A stretch of 64,000 nt of DNA from Actinosynnema pretiosum (GCF_024171695.1 NZ_JAMTCF010000008.1:242338-306337); one strand, 5' to 3'; counted from the stretch's first letter, positions 8,035 through 16,747 are shown. Program-made: numbers and translations. Notes: a model not told the origin generated them from the letters alone.

Positions 8035-10323
8035 ATGATCGGCAGACTGCTGGTGGCCAACCGGGGCGAGATCGCCCGCAGGGTGATCCGGGCCTGCCGG
8101 GAGGCGGGCGTCTCCCCGGTCGCCGTGCACTCGGACCCGGACGCGGGCGAGCCGCACGTGCGGGAGGCCGACGCCTCGGTGCGGCTGCCCGGCGAGCACC
8201 CGGCGGACACCTACCTGCGCGCCGACCTGCTCGTCGCGGCGGCGCTGGCGAGCGGGGCGGACGCGGTGCACCCCGGTTACGGGTTCCTGGCCGAGAACGC
8301 CGCCTTCGCGCGCGCCGTGCTGGACGCCGGGCTGACCTGGGTCGGGCCCGATCCCGAGGTGATCGCCGCGATGGGCGACAAGGTCGCGGCGAAGCGGGTG
8401 ATGCGGGAGGCGGGCGTCCCGGTGCTGCCCGACCTGGACCCGGTTGCCGCCGACCGGTTCCCGCTGCTGGTCAAGGCGTCCGCCGGGGGTGGCGGGCGCG
8501 GGATGCGGGTGGTGCGCGAGGCGGCCGAGCTGGCGGGGCAGGTCGACGCGGCCCGGCGCGAGGCCGCGTCCGCGTTCGGCGACGGGACGGTGTTCTGCGA
8601 GCCGCTGCTGGAGGGCGCGCGGCACGTGGAGGTGCAGGTGCTCGCCGACCGGCGCGGGGTGGTGTGGGCGCTGGGGGAGCGGGAGTGCTCGATCCAGCGC
8701 AGGCACCAGAAGCTGGTGGAGGAGACGCCGAGCCCGGCGGTCGGGCCCGAGCTGCGGGAGCGGCTGTGCGCGGCGGCGGTCAGGGCCGCGCGCGCCATCG
8801 GCTACACCGGCGCGGGCACCGTCGAGTTCCTGCTCGACGGGGCGGGGGAGTTCCACTTCCTGGAGGTCAACACCCGGTTGCAGGTCGAGCACCCGGTGAC
8901 CGAGCTGGTGCGGGGCGTCGACCTGGTGGCCTGGCAGCTCGCGATCGCCGAAGGCGCCGGGCTGCCCGCCGAGCCGCCTCCGCCGTCCGGGCACGCGATC
9001 GAGGTCAGGCTGTGCGCGGAGGACCCGGAGCGGGGGTGGCTGCCCTCGCACGGGGTGGTGCGCAGGTTCCACGTGCCCGGTGACGTGCGGGTCGACAGCG
9101 GCGTGGAGGCGGGCAGCGCGGTGGGCGTGCGCTACGACCCGCTGCTCGCCAAGGTGATCGCGCACGGGCCCACCCGCGCCGCCGCCGTGCGCAAGCTGGC
9201 CGCCGCGCTGGAGCGGGCCGAGCTGCACGGCGTCACCACCAACCGGGACCTGCTCGTGGCGGTGCTGCGGCACCCGGCGTTCGGCCGGGGGGACACGCAC
9301 ACCGGGTTCCTGGAGGAGCACCGCGCCGAGCTGTTCGGGACGCGGCCGGTCGACGTGCGGCACGCCGCGCTGGCCGCCGCGCTCGCCCGGTCCGCCTGCC
9401 GGGCGACCGCCCTGCCCGGCGGGTGGCGCAACCTGGCGTCCCAGCCGGTGCGGGTGGCGTTCGAGCACCGGGGCGAGCGGGTGGAGGTGGACTACCTGCG
9501 CACGCGCGGGGGGATCGGCACGAGCCTGGACGTGGAGGTGGTGGCGGTCGGGCCGGACGTGGTGCGGCTGCGGCACGGGGGCGTGGAGACGGCGTGGTCG
9601 GTCACCCACTACCCGCCGCCCGACCCGTCCGGCGAGCCGGGGCCCGGCGACCGGGTGGAGGTCGGCCCGGTGACGCTCACCCCGCTGCCCCGGCACCCCG
9701 AGCCCGAGCGCCGGACGCCTGCGGGGACCACGACCGCGCCCATGCCCGGTGTGGTGGTCCGGGTGGAGGTGGCGGAGGGCGCGACGGTGGGGGAGGGCGA
9801 GCTGCTGCTGGTGCTGGAGGCCATGAAGGTCGAGCACCGGGTGCGCGCCGAGCTGGCCGGGGTGGTCGCCGCCGTGCCGGTGGCGGAGGGGCAGAGCGTC
9901 GCCGAGGGCGACGTGCTCGTGGTGCTCGAACCGGCGGGCGAACCGGGGGCAGGCGGGCTGGCGGCCGTTGGTCCGGCTCCAGCGGGCCGGGCTGCCGCCG
10001 ATCCGGCGACCAGCGGCCTGGCTGTCACCGACCCGGCTGCCACTGACCCGGCCGTTGCTGGTCCGGCCGCCGCCGATCCGGCGACCACCGTCCAGACCGC
10101 CACCGTCCCGGCTGCCGCTGCCCCGGCGCCCAGCGGTCTGGCGACCGCCGGCCCTGCCGCCGCCAGCCCTGCCGCCGCCAGCCCGGCTACTACCGGCCCT
10201 GCCGCCGCCGTACCCGCCGCCCCCGTCGACCGGACTACACCACCCACCGTGCCGAGCCCACCCGCCGCCGCACCGCCACCCGCCGACCCCGCCGTCCCCA
10301 CCACCCCCGAGGAGCAGCCGTGA
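8035..10323 (+). CDS. Acyl-CoA carboxylase biotin carboxylase/carrier (alpha) subunit with Ala/Pro-rich tail
   Basis: 762 residues. Biotin carboxylase N-domain (RLLVANRGEIARRVIRACRE), ATP-grasp domain (Lys147 followed by ASAGGGGRGMRVV; EVNTRLQVEHPVTE with Glu277), C-domain with the ATP site, a linker domain, and a biotinyl domain with the attachment motif LEAMKVEH (biotinyl Lys598). It makes carboxybiotin from bicarbonate and ATP for the beta subunit encoded upstream. ATG 8035 is preferred over GTG 8029 because of GAGGT at 8026-8030. Family members end near residue 640; the last 115 or so residues are degenerate Ala/Pro/Thr repeats such as ATDPAVAGPAAADPA. The stop overlaps the next GTG. Confidence 0.93.
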   Translation: MIGRLLVANRGEIARRVIRACREAGVSPVAVHSDPDAGEPHVREADASVRLPGEHPADTYLRADLLVAAALASGADAVHPGYGFLAENAAFARAVLDAGLTWVGPDPEVIAAMGDKVAAKRVMREAGVPVLPDLDPVAADRFPLLVKASAGGGGRGMRVVREAAELAGQVDAARREAASAFGDGTVFCEPLLEGARHVEVQVLADRRGVVWALGERECSIQRRHQKLVEETPSPAVGPELRERLCAAAVRAARAIGYTGAGTVEFLLDGAGEFHFLEVNTRLQVEHPVTELVRGVDLVAWQLAIAEGAGLPAEPPPPSGHAIEVRLCAEDPERGWLPSHGVVRRFHVPGDVRVDSGVEAGSAVGVRYDPLLAKVIAHGPTRAAAVRKLAAALERAELHGVTTNRDLLVAVLRHPAFGRGDTHTGFLEEHRAELFGTRPVDVRHAALAAALARSACRATALPGGWRNLASQPVRVAFEHRGERVEVDYLRTRGGIGTSLDVEVVAVGPDVVRLRHGGVETAWSVTHYPPPDPSGEPGPGDRVEVGPVTLTPLPRHPEPERRTPAGTTTAPMPGVVVRVEVAEGATVGEGELLLVLEAMKVEHRVRAELAGVVAAVPVAEGQSVAEGDVLVVLEPAGEPGAGGLAAVGPAPAGRAAADPATSGLAVTDPAATDPAVAGPAAADPATTVQTATVPAAAAPAPSGLATAGPAAASPAAASPATTGPAAAVPAAPVDRTTPPTVPSPPAAAPPPADPAVPTTPEEQP

Positions 10324-11480
10324 CCGCGTTCACCGAATCCGCCGAGCGGGCCGACCTGCGCGCGGCCGTCGCCGCGTTCGCCTCCCGGTACGGCGAGCGG
10401 TACTTCTTCGACAAGGCCCGGTCCGGCGGCAAGACGCACGAGCTGTGGGCCGAGGCCGGGAAGCTCGGGTACCTCGGCGTCGCCGTGCCCGAGGAGCACG
10501 GCGGCGGTGGCGGCGGCATCGGGGACCTGGCCGCCGTCTGCGAGGAGCTGGCCGCCGCCGGGTGCCCGATGCTGCTGCTCGTGGTGTCCCCGGCCATCTG
10601 CGCGACCGTGTTCGCCCGCTTCGGCACCGACGCCCAGAAGGCCCGCTGGCTGCCCGGCTTCGCCGACGGGACCACGAAGATGGCCTTCGCCATCACCGAG
10701 CCCGAGGCCGGGTCCAACGCGCACCGCCTGACCACCACCATCCGCCGCGACGGCGACGACTGGCTGCTCACCGGCGGCAAGCACTACATCTCCGCCGTCG
10801 ACGAGGCCGACGCCGTCCTCGTCGTCGCCCGCCACGTCGACGCCTCCGGGCAGCGCCTGGCGCCCTCGCTGCTGGTCGTGCCCACCGACGCCCCCGGCTT
10901 CACCCGGCACGAGATCGAGATGGAGCTGGTCTCGCCGGAGAAGCAGTTCACCTGCTTCTTCGACGACGTCCGGCTGCCCGCCGACTCCCTCGTCGGCGAC
11001 CCGTCCGCAGGCCTGGACCAGCTGTTCGCGGGCCTCAACCCGGAGCGGATCATGGCCGCCTCCTACGCGACCGGCACCGCCCGCCGCGCGCTCGCCAAGG
11101 CCGCCGACTACGCCCGCACCCGCACCGTCTGGGACGTCCCCATCGGCGCGCACCAGGGACTGGCCCACCCGCTCGCCCAGGTGGCGGTGCAGGTGGAGCT
11201 GGCCAGGCTGATGACCCAGAAGGCCGCGGCGCTCTACGACGCCGGGCGGGACCGGGAGGCGGGCGAATCGGCGAACATGGCCAAGTACGCGGCGGGCGAG
11301 GCGGTCGCCGCAGCGGTGGACCAGGCCATCCAGGTGCACGGGGGCAACGGGTTGTCCACCGAGCACGGACTGGGCGCCCTGCTCACCGCGTCCCGGTTGT
11401 CCCGAATCGCGCCGGTCAGCCGGGAAATGATCCTGAACTTCGTGGCGCAGCACACCCTCCGGTTGCCGCGCTCCTATTGA
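10320..11480 (+). CDS. Acyl-CoA dehydrogenase
   Basis: 386 residues, the standard length. The N-terminal helical domain contains GYLGVAVPEEHGGGG, the middle beta domain the FAD motif AITEPEAGSNAHRLTTT and a flavin-side strand (LTGGKHYISAVDEAD), and the C-terminal domain QAIQVHGGNGLSTEHGLG, where the Glu may be the catalytic base. It oxidises an acyl-CoA to a 2-enoyl-CoA with FAD. As the last gene of the operon it would supply the enoyl-CoA that the carboxylase then carboxylates, as citronellyl-CoA dehydrogenase AtuD does in the Atu pathway. GTG overlaps the preceding stop (GTGA). It ends 40 bases from a convergent regulator. Confidence 0.93.
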   Translation: MTAFTESAERADLRAAVAAFASRYGERYFFDKARSGGKTHELWAEAGKLGYLGVAVPEEHGGGGGGIGDLAAVCEELAAAGCPMLLLVVSPAICATVFARFGTDAQKARWLPGFADGTTKMAFAITEPEAGSNAHRLTTTIRRDGDDWLLTGGKHYISAVDEADAVLVVARHVDASGQRLAPSLLVVPTDAPGFTRHEIEMELVSPEKQFTCFFDDVRLPADSLVGDPSAGLDQLFAGLNPERIMAASYATGTARRALAKAADYARTRTVWDVPIGAHQGLAHPLAQVAVQVELARLMTQKAAALYDAGRDREAGESANMAKYAAGEAVAAAVDQAIQVHGGNGLSTEHGLGALLTASRLSRIAPVSREMILNFVAQHTLRLPRSY

Positions 11481-11520
11481 CCGAGTTGCGTTTGCCAGGT
11501 GCAGATTGGTGTGGAACTGC

Positions 11521-12489
11521 TCACGCCCATTCCCAGCGCAAGCCCACCACTCCCGGACCGAAGTCCACCGCCACCGCGTAGGCATAGCCCCACGCGTCGA
11601 CCGGAGTTTCCCGCACTTCGGCGGGTTCGACGTCGGTCAAACCGGACGTGAATTGTTCGCACCGCACCGGTCGGCAGCGCGAGTCGTAGCGGACCTCCAG
11701 CACGTACTCCTTCACGGTGTGCCGGAACCGCCGGGTGTGCGTGTTGTCGAACGTGGGGTGGTGCGGGGCCACGTAGATCAGCTCGTACTCGACGGCGGTG
11801 CGCTCGCCGCGCCGCATCGGCCGGTCGAACAGCAGCTCCGCGATCATCAGGCCGTTGCGCGCGTCGGTCGCCACCCGGCCCAGCGAGCAGCCGCGCAGCG
11901 TGCCGATGACCGGCAGCGGGTCGCCGGGCAGGCGGGTGTCGTAGCCGAGCAGGACCCGGTCGACGCCACCGCGCTCGGCCCGCAGGACCTGCCGCGACCG
12001 CACCCGCCGGGTGCTGCCGTCCATGGCCAGTTCGACCTGGTCGCGCAGGCTCAGCCGGGTCAGGTCGTGGTCCGAGCTGGTGTCCACGTCGGCCAGCAGC
12101 TCGGCCATCGGCTCGGACGCGGACGCGTCCGCCACCCAGCCCAGCGGGCTGGACGCGGGCACCGGCCTCGGCCGCGCCTTGCCCCTCGGTCTCGGGGGTC
12201 CCAGCAGGGACCGCAGGGCGCCCTCGCCGAGGTCGAGGATCTCCTCCAGGTGCGCCAGCGCGGTCAGCGAGTCCGGCCGCTCCGGTCTGCGCCGACCGGA
12301 CTGCCAGTAGCTCAGCGCCGCGATGCTCACGGTGCTGCCCCGGCCGCGCAGCCGGTGCTGGATGCGTTCCAGGCTCAGCCCTTTGGCGCGGATAGCCGTC
12401 CGCAATGCGCAGGCGAACGGGTCGCCGCCCCCGCCGATCCTGCCCGGATCACCCACCGGTGATTCCCGGCCGACGACTTGCGCAGACAT
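11521..12489 (-). CDS. XRE-type helix-turn-helix regulator
   Basis: 322 residues from the ATG at 12489, which has GGAGTGGAG just upstream. Residues about 25-75 hold an XRE-like HTH: CALRTAIRAKGLSLERIQHRL, STVSIAALSYWQSGRRRPERPDSLTALAHLEEIL. The C-terminal 240 residues are conserved-looking mixed alpha/beta sequence (GYDTRLPGDPLPVIGTL, RNGLMIAELLFDRPMRRGE) without a domain I recognise. It is divergent from the subtilase cluster, across 358 bp of AT-richer DNA holding a paired palindrome, and convergent with the acyl-CoA dehydrogenase. A role in controlling the protease genes is possible but only positional. Confidence 0.8.
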   Translation of the reverse strand: MSAQVVGRESPVGDPGRIGGGGDPFACALRTAIRAKGLSLERIQHRLRGRGSTVSIAALSYWQSGRRRPERPDSLTALAHLEEILDLGEGALRSLLGPPRPRGKARPRPVPASSPLGWVADASASEPMAELLADVDTSSDHDLTRLSLRDQVELAMDGSTRRVRSRQVLRAERGGVDRVLLGYDTRLPGDPLPVIGTLRGCSLGRVATDARNGLMIAELLFDRPMRRGERTAVEYELIYVAPHHPTFDNTHTRRFRHTVKEYVLEVRYDSRCRPVRCEQFTSGLTDVEPAEVRETPVDAWGYAYAVAVDFGPGVVGLRWEWA

Positions 12490-12548
12490 CTCCACTCCCG
12501 TGCTCGCGCGAACAAGACAAGGCGAGTGACGGTATCGTGCTAAAACGT

Positions 12549-12569
12549 CCGATCGGTACAGCCGATCGG
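12549..12569. promoter_or_regulatory. Twin CCGATCGG palindromes between the XRE gene and the protease cluster
   Basis: Two identical 8-bp palindromes CCGATCGG spaced by 5 bases, giving 13-bp centre-to-centre spacing. They lie in the divergent AT-richer region about 60 bases upstream of the XRE start. This is a candidate operator for the XRE regulator. Confidence 0.4.
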
Positions 12570-12847
12570 GTTTCCCGGTGTGAATTGAACCGTATCGGTC
12601 GGGCAAATAGTACGCGCCGTGGACGTTTGAATTCTCATTAACAGAGGCCGTGTGAAGGCCCTGTTCCACTCCGCCCGCAGCACTGCCGCTGGGGCGTCCG
12701 GCCGCTTCCCGACCAGGGGAAACGCACCTACTGTCGGTGACGCGGGGTGATCGGACGCACACCCCGCGCGGTCGGTCGGGCTCCACCCCTGAAGCCGCAC
12801 GCGGGGTCCGTTCCGCCGCCTCCCTGCGAACGACAGGACCACTCGTC
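12570..12847. other. Leader/promoter region of the first subtilase
   Basis: No gene seen. The first 90 bases are AT-richer than the surroundings (around GAATTCTCATTAACAGAGG). A perfect 9-bp hairpin (CGCGGGGTG / CACCCCGCG, 10-base loop) lies at 12741-12768, about 80 bases before the subtilase ATG, probably in the untranslated leader. Confidence 0.45.
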
Positions 12848-14038
12848 ATGCGCAAGAACACCTTCGCCGCCGGTGTGGCGGCGGTCACCGTCGGGCTGGC
12901 GCTGACCGCTCCACCCGCCCAGGCGGCGCCCACCGGGACCGTGCTCGCCGAGGGCTCGGCGCTCGCCGTGCCCGGCAGCTACGTCGTGCAGCTCAAGGAC
13001 ACCGAGCTCTCGGCCCAGGACGTCACCGCCTCGGCCCACGCCCTGGCGGCCCGCTACGGCGGGCGCGCCGAGCGGATCTACGGCGCGGCCCTGCGCGGCT
13101 TCTCCGCGCGCCTGGGCCCCGCCGCCGCCCGCAGGCTGGCCGCCGACCCGGCGGTCGCGCTCGTGGAGCAGGACCAGCGGTTCACCGCCACCACCACCCA
13201 GAGCCCCGTCCCGTCCTGGGGGCTCGACCGCATCGACCAGCGCTATCTACCGCTGGACAACTCGTACACCTACACCAGCACCGGCCTCGGGGTCGACGTC
13301 TACGTGATCGACAGCGGGGTGCGGATCGCCCACCCCGAGTTCGGCGGCCGGGCGGTCGACGGCTACGACGCGGTCGAGAACGACAACGTCGCCCAGGACG
13401 GGAACGGCAGCGGCACGTACGTCGCCGGGATCATCGCGGGCAGCACCTACGGCGTCGCCAAGCAGGCCCGGATCATCGCGGTGCGGGTGCTCGACAACGC
13501 GGGTTCCGGCACCACCGCAGGCCTCGTCGCGGGCATCAACTGGACCGTCAACCACTACGTCAGCACCGGCCGAGCCCGCCCCGCCGCGGTCAACCTCGGC
13601 GTGGGCGGGGGCGCCTCCACCGCGCTGGACAACGCGGTCGCGTCGGCCGTCAGCCGGGGCCTGACCGTCGGCGTCCCGGCGGGCGACAGCAACGCCAACG
13701 CCGCGTCGTACTCGCCCGCCCGCGTCGCCTCGGCGATCACGGTCGGCGCGACCACCAGAACCGACGCCCGCACGTCGTCCTCCAACTACGGCGCCGTCCT
13801 GGACATCTTCGCGCCCGGCGCCTCCATCACCTCGGTGGGCTCCCCCGTCACCCGCAGCGGCACCCCGACGGCGACCCCGCACGTGGTCGGCTGCGTCGCC
13901 CGCCACCTCCAGGCCAACCCGACCGCCACACCCGCCCAGGTGCAGGCGGCCCTGATCTCCTACGCCACCCCCGGCATCGTCGCCGCGCCGGGAACCGGCT
14001 CGCCCAACCGCCTCCTGCACTGCCCCCCGACCCTCTGA
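12848..14038 (+). CDS. Secreted S8 subtilase homologue lacking catalytic His, Asn and Ser (pseudoprotease)
   Basis: 396 residues: signal peptide to about residue 28 (LALTAPPAQA), an inhibitor-I9 prodomain (SYVVQLKDTELSAQD to EQDQRF), then an S8 domain. The catalytic Asp is kept (VYVIDSGVRIAHP, Asp155). The His motif NGHGTHVAG reads GNGSGTYVAG (Ser188 at the catalytic position, Tyr191), the oxyanion Asn is Asp280 (PAGDSNANA) and GTSMASPHVAG reads GTPTATPHVVG (Pro340 at the nucleophile position). The frame is otherwise intact, with the prodomain preserved. I infer an inactive secreted protein, perhaps a binding or regulatory partner of its active neighbour. A weak AGGA lies about 10 bases before the ATG. 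It is the first of three tandem paralogues. Confidence 0.88.
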   Translation: MRKNTFAAGVAAVTVGLALTAPPAQAAPTGTVLAEGSALAVPGSYVVQLKDTELSAQDVTASAHALAARYGGRAERIYGAALRGFSARLGPAAARRLAADPAVALVEQDQRFTATTTQSPVPSWGLDRIDQRYLPLDNSYTYTSTGLGVDVYVIDSGVRIAHPEFGGRAVDGYDAVENDNVAQDGNGSGTYVAGIIAGSTYGVAKQARIIAVRVLDNAGSGTTAGLVAGINWTVNHYVSTGRARPAAVNLGVGGGASTALDNAVASAVSRGLTVGVPAGDSNANAASYSPARVASAITVGATTRTDARTSSSNYGAVLDIFAPGASITSVGSPVTRSGTPTATPHVVGCVARHLQANPTATPAQVQAALISYATPGIVAAPGTGSPNRLLHCPPTL

Positions 14039-14078
14039 CCCGACCCCTGACCCACCGATCGAGAACGAGGTGAACCCC

Positions 14079-15224
14079 ATGTCGCGCAACCACGTCCCCC
14101 TGCTCGCCGCCGCCATCGCGGTCGTCGCGCTCGCCACGCCCGCGTCGGCCGAGGAAGGCCGGGTGCTGTCCGCCGCCTCACCCGACGCGGTCCCCGGCAG
14201 CTTCATCGTCAAGCTCAAGCCCGCCGCCGACGCCGCGCGGTTCGACGGCTCCGGCCTCCTCGCCCCCGGCGTCCGCGCCGAGCGCGTCCTCGACGGCGCG
14301 TTCCACGGCTTCACCACCACCCTCACCGACCGCCAGGCCAGACGCCTGGCCGCGCACCCCGACGTCGAGTTCGTGGAGCAGGACCAGGTGGTCCGGCCGT
14401 ACGCGGTCCAGACCAACCCGCCGTGGCACCTCGACCGGCTCGACCAGGTCGCCCTGCCGCTCAACGCCCAGTACGGCTACACCACCACCGGCCAGGGCAC
14501 CCGCGCCTACGTCGTGGACACCGGCGTGCGGATCACCCACCAGCAGTTCGGCGGCCGGATCTGCCCAGGGTGGGACGTGGTCGAGAACGACGAGATCGCC
14601 CAGGACCTCAACGGCCACGGCACGCACGTCGCCGGGCTCATCGCGGGCAGCACCTACGGCGTCGCCAAGAACGTCAGCATCTGCCCGGTCCGGGTGTTCG
14701 ACGCCAGCGGCTCCGGCACCACCGCCGGGGTCGTGCAGGCGGTCAACTGGGTGCGGCTCAACGCGGTCAAGCCCGCCACCGCCAACTTCAGCCTCGGCGG
14801 GGCCGCGTCCGCCGCGCTCGACAGCGCCGTCCAGGCCCTGATCAACTCCGGCGTCACCGCCTCGGTCACCGCCGGTGGCAGCAACGGCGACGCCGCGAAC
14901 TTCTCGCCCGCCCGCGTGGCCGCCGCCATCACCTCCGGCTCGACCACGAGCACCGACGCCCGCGCCCCGTACTCGAACTACGGCCCGGTCGTCGACGTCT
15001 ACGCGCCCGGCCAGTCCATCACCTCGGCCTGGCACACCAGCGACACCGCCACCAACACCCTCAGCGGCACGTCCATGTCCACCGCCCAGGTGACCGGCGT
15101 GGCCAACCGCTACCTGCACGCCAACCCGACCGCCACCCCCGCCCAGGTGCACGCGGCGATCGTCCTCTGGGCGACGCCCCAGCCGTGGGGCGGAAAGCTG
15201 CTCCACTGGCCGCCGCAACTCTGA
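14079..15224 (+). CDS. Secreted S8 subtilase with intact triad but altered oxyanion-hole residue
   Basis: 381 residues with signal peptide (VVALATPASA), I9-type prodomain (GSFIVKLKPAADAARF to EQDQVV) and an S8 domain. The triad is present: Asp147 (YVVDTGVRITH), His180 (NGHGTHVAG) and Ser332 (SGTSMSTAQ). The residue aligned with the oxyanion-hole Asn is Gly267 (TAGGSNGDA), and the Ser-loop SPHVAG is TAQVTG. In subtilisin, loss of this Asn strongly lowers activity, so reduced or specialised activity is inferred. ATG 14079 is used rather than GTG 14070 because GAACGAGG lies 8 bases before it. It follows the first paralogue by 40 bases, so the two are probably cotranscribed, and ends before a strong hairpin. 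Confidence 0.88.
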   Translation: MSRNHVPLLAAAIAVVALATPASAEEGRVLSAASPDAVPGSFIVKLKPAADAARFDGSGLLAPGVRAERVLDGAFHGFTTTLTDRQARRLAAHPDVEFVEQDQVVRPYAVQTNPPWHLDRLDQVALPLNAQYGYTTTGQGTRAYVVDTGVRITHQQFGGRICPGWDVVENDEIAQDLNGHGTHVAGLIAGSTYGVAKNVSICPVRVFDASGSGTTAGVVQAVNWVRLNAVKPATANFSLGGAASAALDSAVQALINSGVTASVTAGGSNGDAANFSPARVAAAITSGSTTSTDARAPYSNYGPVVDVYAPGQSITSAWHTSDTATNTLSGTSMSTAQVTGVANRYLHANPTATPAQVHAAIVLWATPQPWGGKLLHWPPQL

Positions 15225-15233
15225 CCGATAGGG

Positions 15234-15275
15234 GGTGGACAGCCGTTGCCCAGGATCGCGCAACGGCTGTTCACC
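15234..15275. terminator. Strong stem-loop after the second subtilase
   Basis: 16-bp arms (GGTGGACAGCCGTTGC and its complement, one G-T wobble) with a 10-base loop, starting 10 bases after the stop. No T tract. It separates the first two subtilase genes from the third. Confidence 0.75.
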
Positions 15276-15489
15276 ACCCGTTAGCAGATGCCTCGGCATG
15301 TGAGAAAGGGCAGGTCAAGGCACTTATTAACCCCCCGACAACTGGCAATCTTTCACTCTTCCGGACGGCCGTGCTTTCTTCCTAGAGTCGATAACCGTAA
15401 GCGAGGGCAAGGTGGCACTGCGTGACAACCGGTCCCTGCAAAGCACCGGTTCGTCGTGTGGTTCCACCCATTCGAGAAACGGACACCGC

Positions 15490-16683
15490 ATGTTGGAGTC
15501 TCGACACCACCGGTACCTGGCCGGCGTCGGAACGGCCGCACTGCTCATGGGCGTCATGGCCACCCCGGCCTCCGCCGCCACCGGTGAGATCCTCTCGGCG
15601 GACGCCGAGCAGAAGGTCCAGAACAGCTTCATCGTGAAGCTGAAGGACGGCTACACCGCCGCCTCCTCCACCGAGGCGGTCACCGCCAAGCTGACCTCCC
15701 GCTTCGGCGGCCAGGTGAAGCACACCTACAGCAGCATCAACGGCTTCGCCGTGTCGCTGTCCGAGTCCGCGGCCAAGCGGCTCGCCGCCGACCCGTCGGT
15801 CGAGTACGTCGAGCAGGACCAGGTCTTCAGCATCCAGGCGACGCAGACCAACCCGCCGTCGTGGGGCCTCGACCGCATCGACCAGCGGAACCTGCCGCTG
15901 AACTCCTCGTACAGCTACACCTCCACCGGCTCCGGCGTGCGCGCCTACGTCATCGACACCGGTGTCCGCATCGCCCACAACGCCTTCGGCGGCACCGCCG
16001 TCAACGGCTACGACGCGGTCGACGGCGACAACGTCGCCCAGGACGGCAACGGCCACGGCACGCACGTCGCGGCCACCGTGTCCAGCGCCTCCTACGGCGT
16101 CTCCAAGGCCGCCCAGATCGTCGCGGTCCGCGTGCTCGACAACGCGGGCTCCGGCACCACGGCGGGCGTCGTGGCGGGCATCAACTGGGTGACCAACAAC
16201 CACGTCAAGCCCGCCGTCGCCAACATGAGCCTCGGCGGCGGCGCGTCCACCTCGCTGGACAACGCGGTCGCCAGCTCCATCAGCGCGGGCGTCACCTACG
16301 CGGTCGCGGCGGGCAACAGCAACGCCAACGCCTCGAACTACTCGCCCGCCCGCGTGGCCTCGGCGCTGACCGTCGGCGCGACCACCAGCACCGACGCCCG
16401 CGCGTCGTACTCCAACTACGGGGCCGTCGTGGACATCTTCGCGCCGGGCAGCGCCATCACCTCGGCGTGGAACACCTCCAACACCGCGACCAACTCCATC
16501 TCCGGCACCTCGATGGCGTCCCCGCACGTCGCGGGCGCGGCGGCGCGCTACCTGTCGACCGCTCCCACGGCGACCCCCGCTCAGGTGGCCACCTACCTGA
16601 TCAACCAGGCCACCACCGGCAAGGTCACCAGCCCCGGCACCGGTTCCCCGAACCGCCTGCTGTACCTGGCGCCGACCGCCTGA
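15490..16683 (+). CDS. Secreted S8 subtilase with complete catalytic site
   Basis: 397 residues. Signal peptide (GTAALLMGVMATPASA), I9-type inhibitor prodomain (NSFIVKLKDGYTAAS to EQDQVF), then a canonical S8 domain: Asp156 (YVIDTGVRIAH), His189 (NGHGTHVAATV), oxyanion Asn276 (AAGNSNANA) and Ser341 (GTSMASPHVAG). It is predicted to be an active extracellular serine endopeptidase that matures by removal of the prodomain. ATG 15490 is preferred to GTG 15412 because it gives a normal signal peptide and follows GAGAAACGGA. It has its own upstream region after the hairpin at 15234-15275. It is close in sequence to the two preceding paralogues, which look like diverged duplicates. Confidence 0.93.
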   Translation: MLESRHHRYLAGVGTAALLMGVMATPASAATGEILSADAEQKVQNSFIVKLKDGYTAASSTEAVTAKLTSRFGGQVKHTYSSINGFAVSLSESAAKRLAADPSVEYVEQDQVFSIQATQTNPPSWGLDRIDQRNLPLNSSYSYTSTGSGVRAYVIDTGVRIAHNAFGGTAVNGYDAVDGDNVAQDGNGHGTHVAATVSSASYGVSKAAQIVAVRVLDNAGSGTTAGVVAGINWVTNNHVKPAVANMSLGGGASTSLDNAVASSISAGVTYAVAAGNSNANASNYSPARVASALTVGATTSTDARASYSNYGAVVDIFAPGSAITSAWNTSNTATNSISGTSMASPHVAGAAARYLSTAPTATPAQVATYLINQATTGKVTSPGTGSPNRLLYLAPTA

Positions 16684-16715
16684 CGTCGGACCGCTCGACC
16701 GCTCGACCGCTCGCA

Positions 16716-16747
16716 CCGAGGCCGTCCCCGAACGGGGGCGGCCTCGG
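16716..16747. terminator. Stem-loop after the third subtilase
   Basis: CCGAGGCCG and CGGCCTCGG form a perfect 9-bp stem, extended inward by CCCCG / GGGGG. It lies 32 bases after the stop, preceded by short CGCTCGACC tandem repeats. Confidence 0.7.

Noticed and set aside
6161..8035. Large Arg/Pro-rich frames opposite or shifted to real genes
   Set aside because: They are shadows created by the extreme GC content; homology and codon bias support the other frame.
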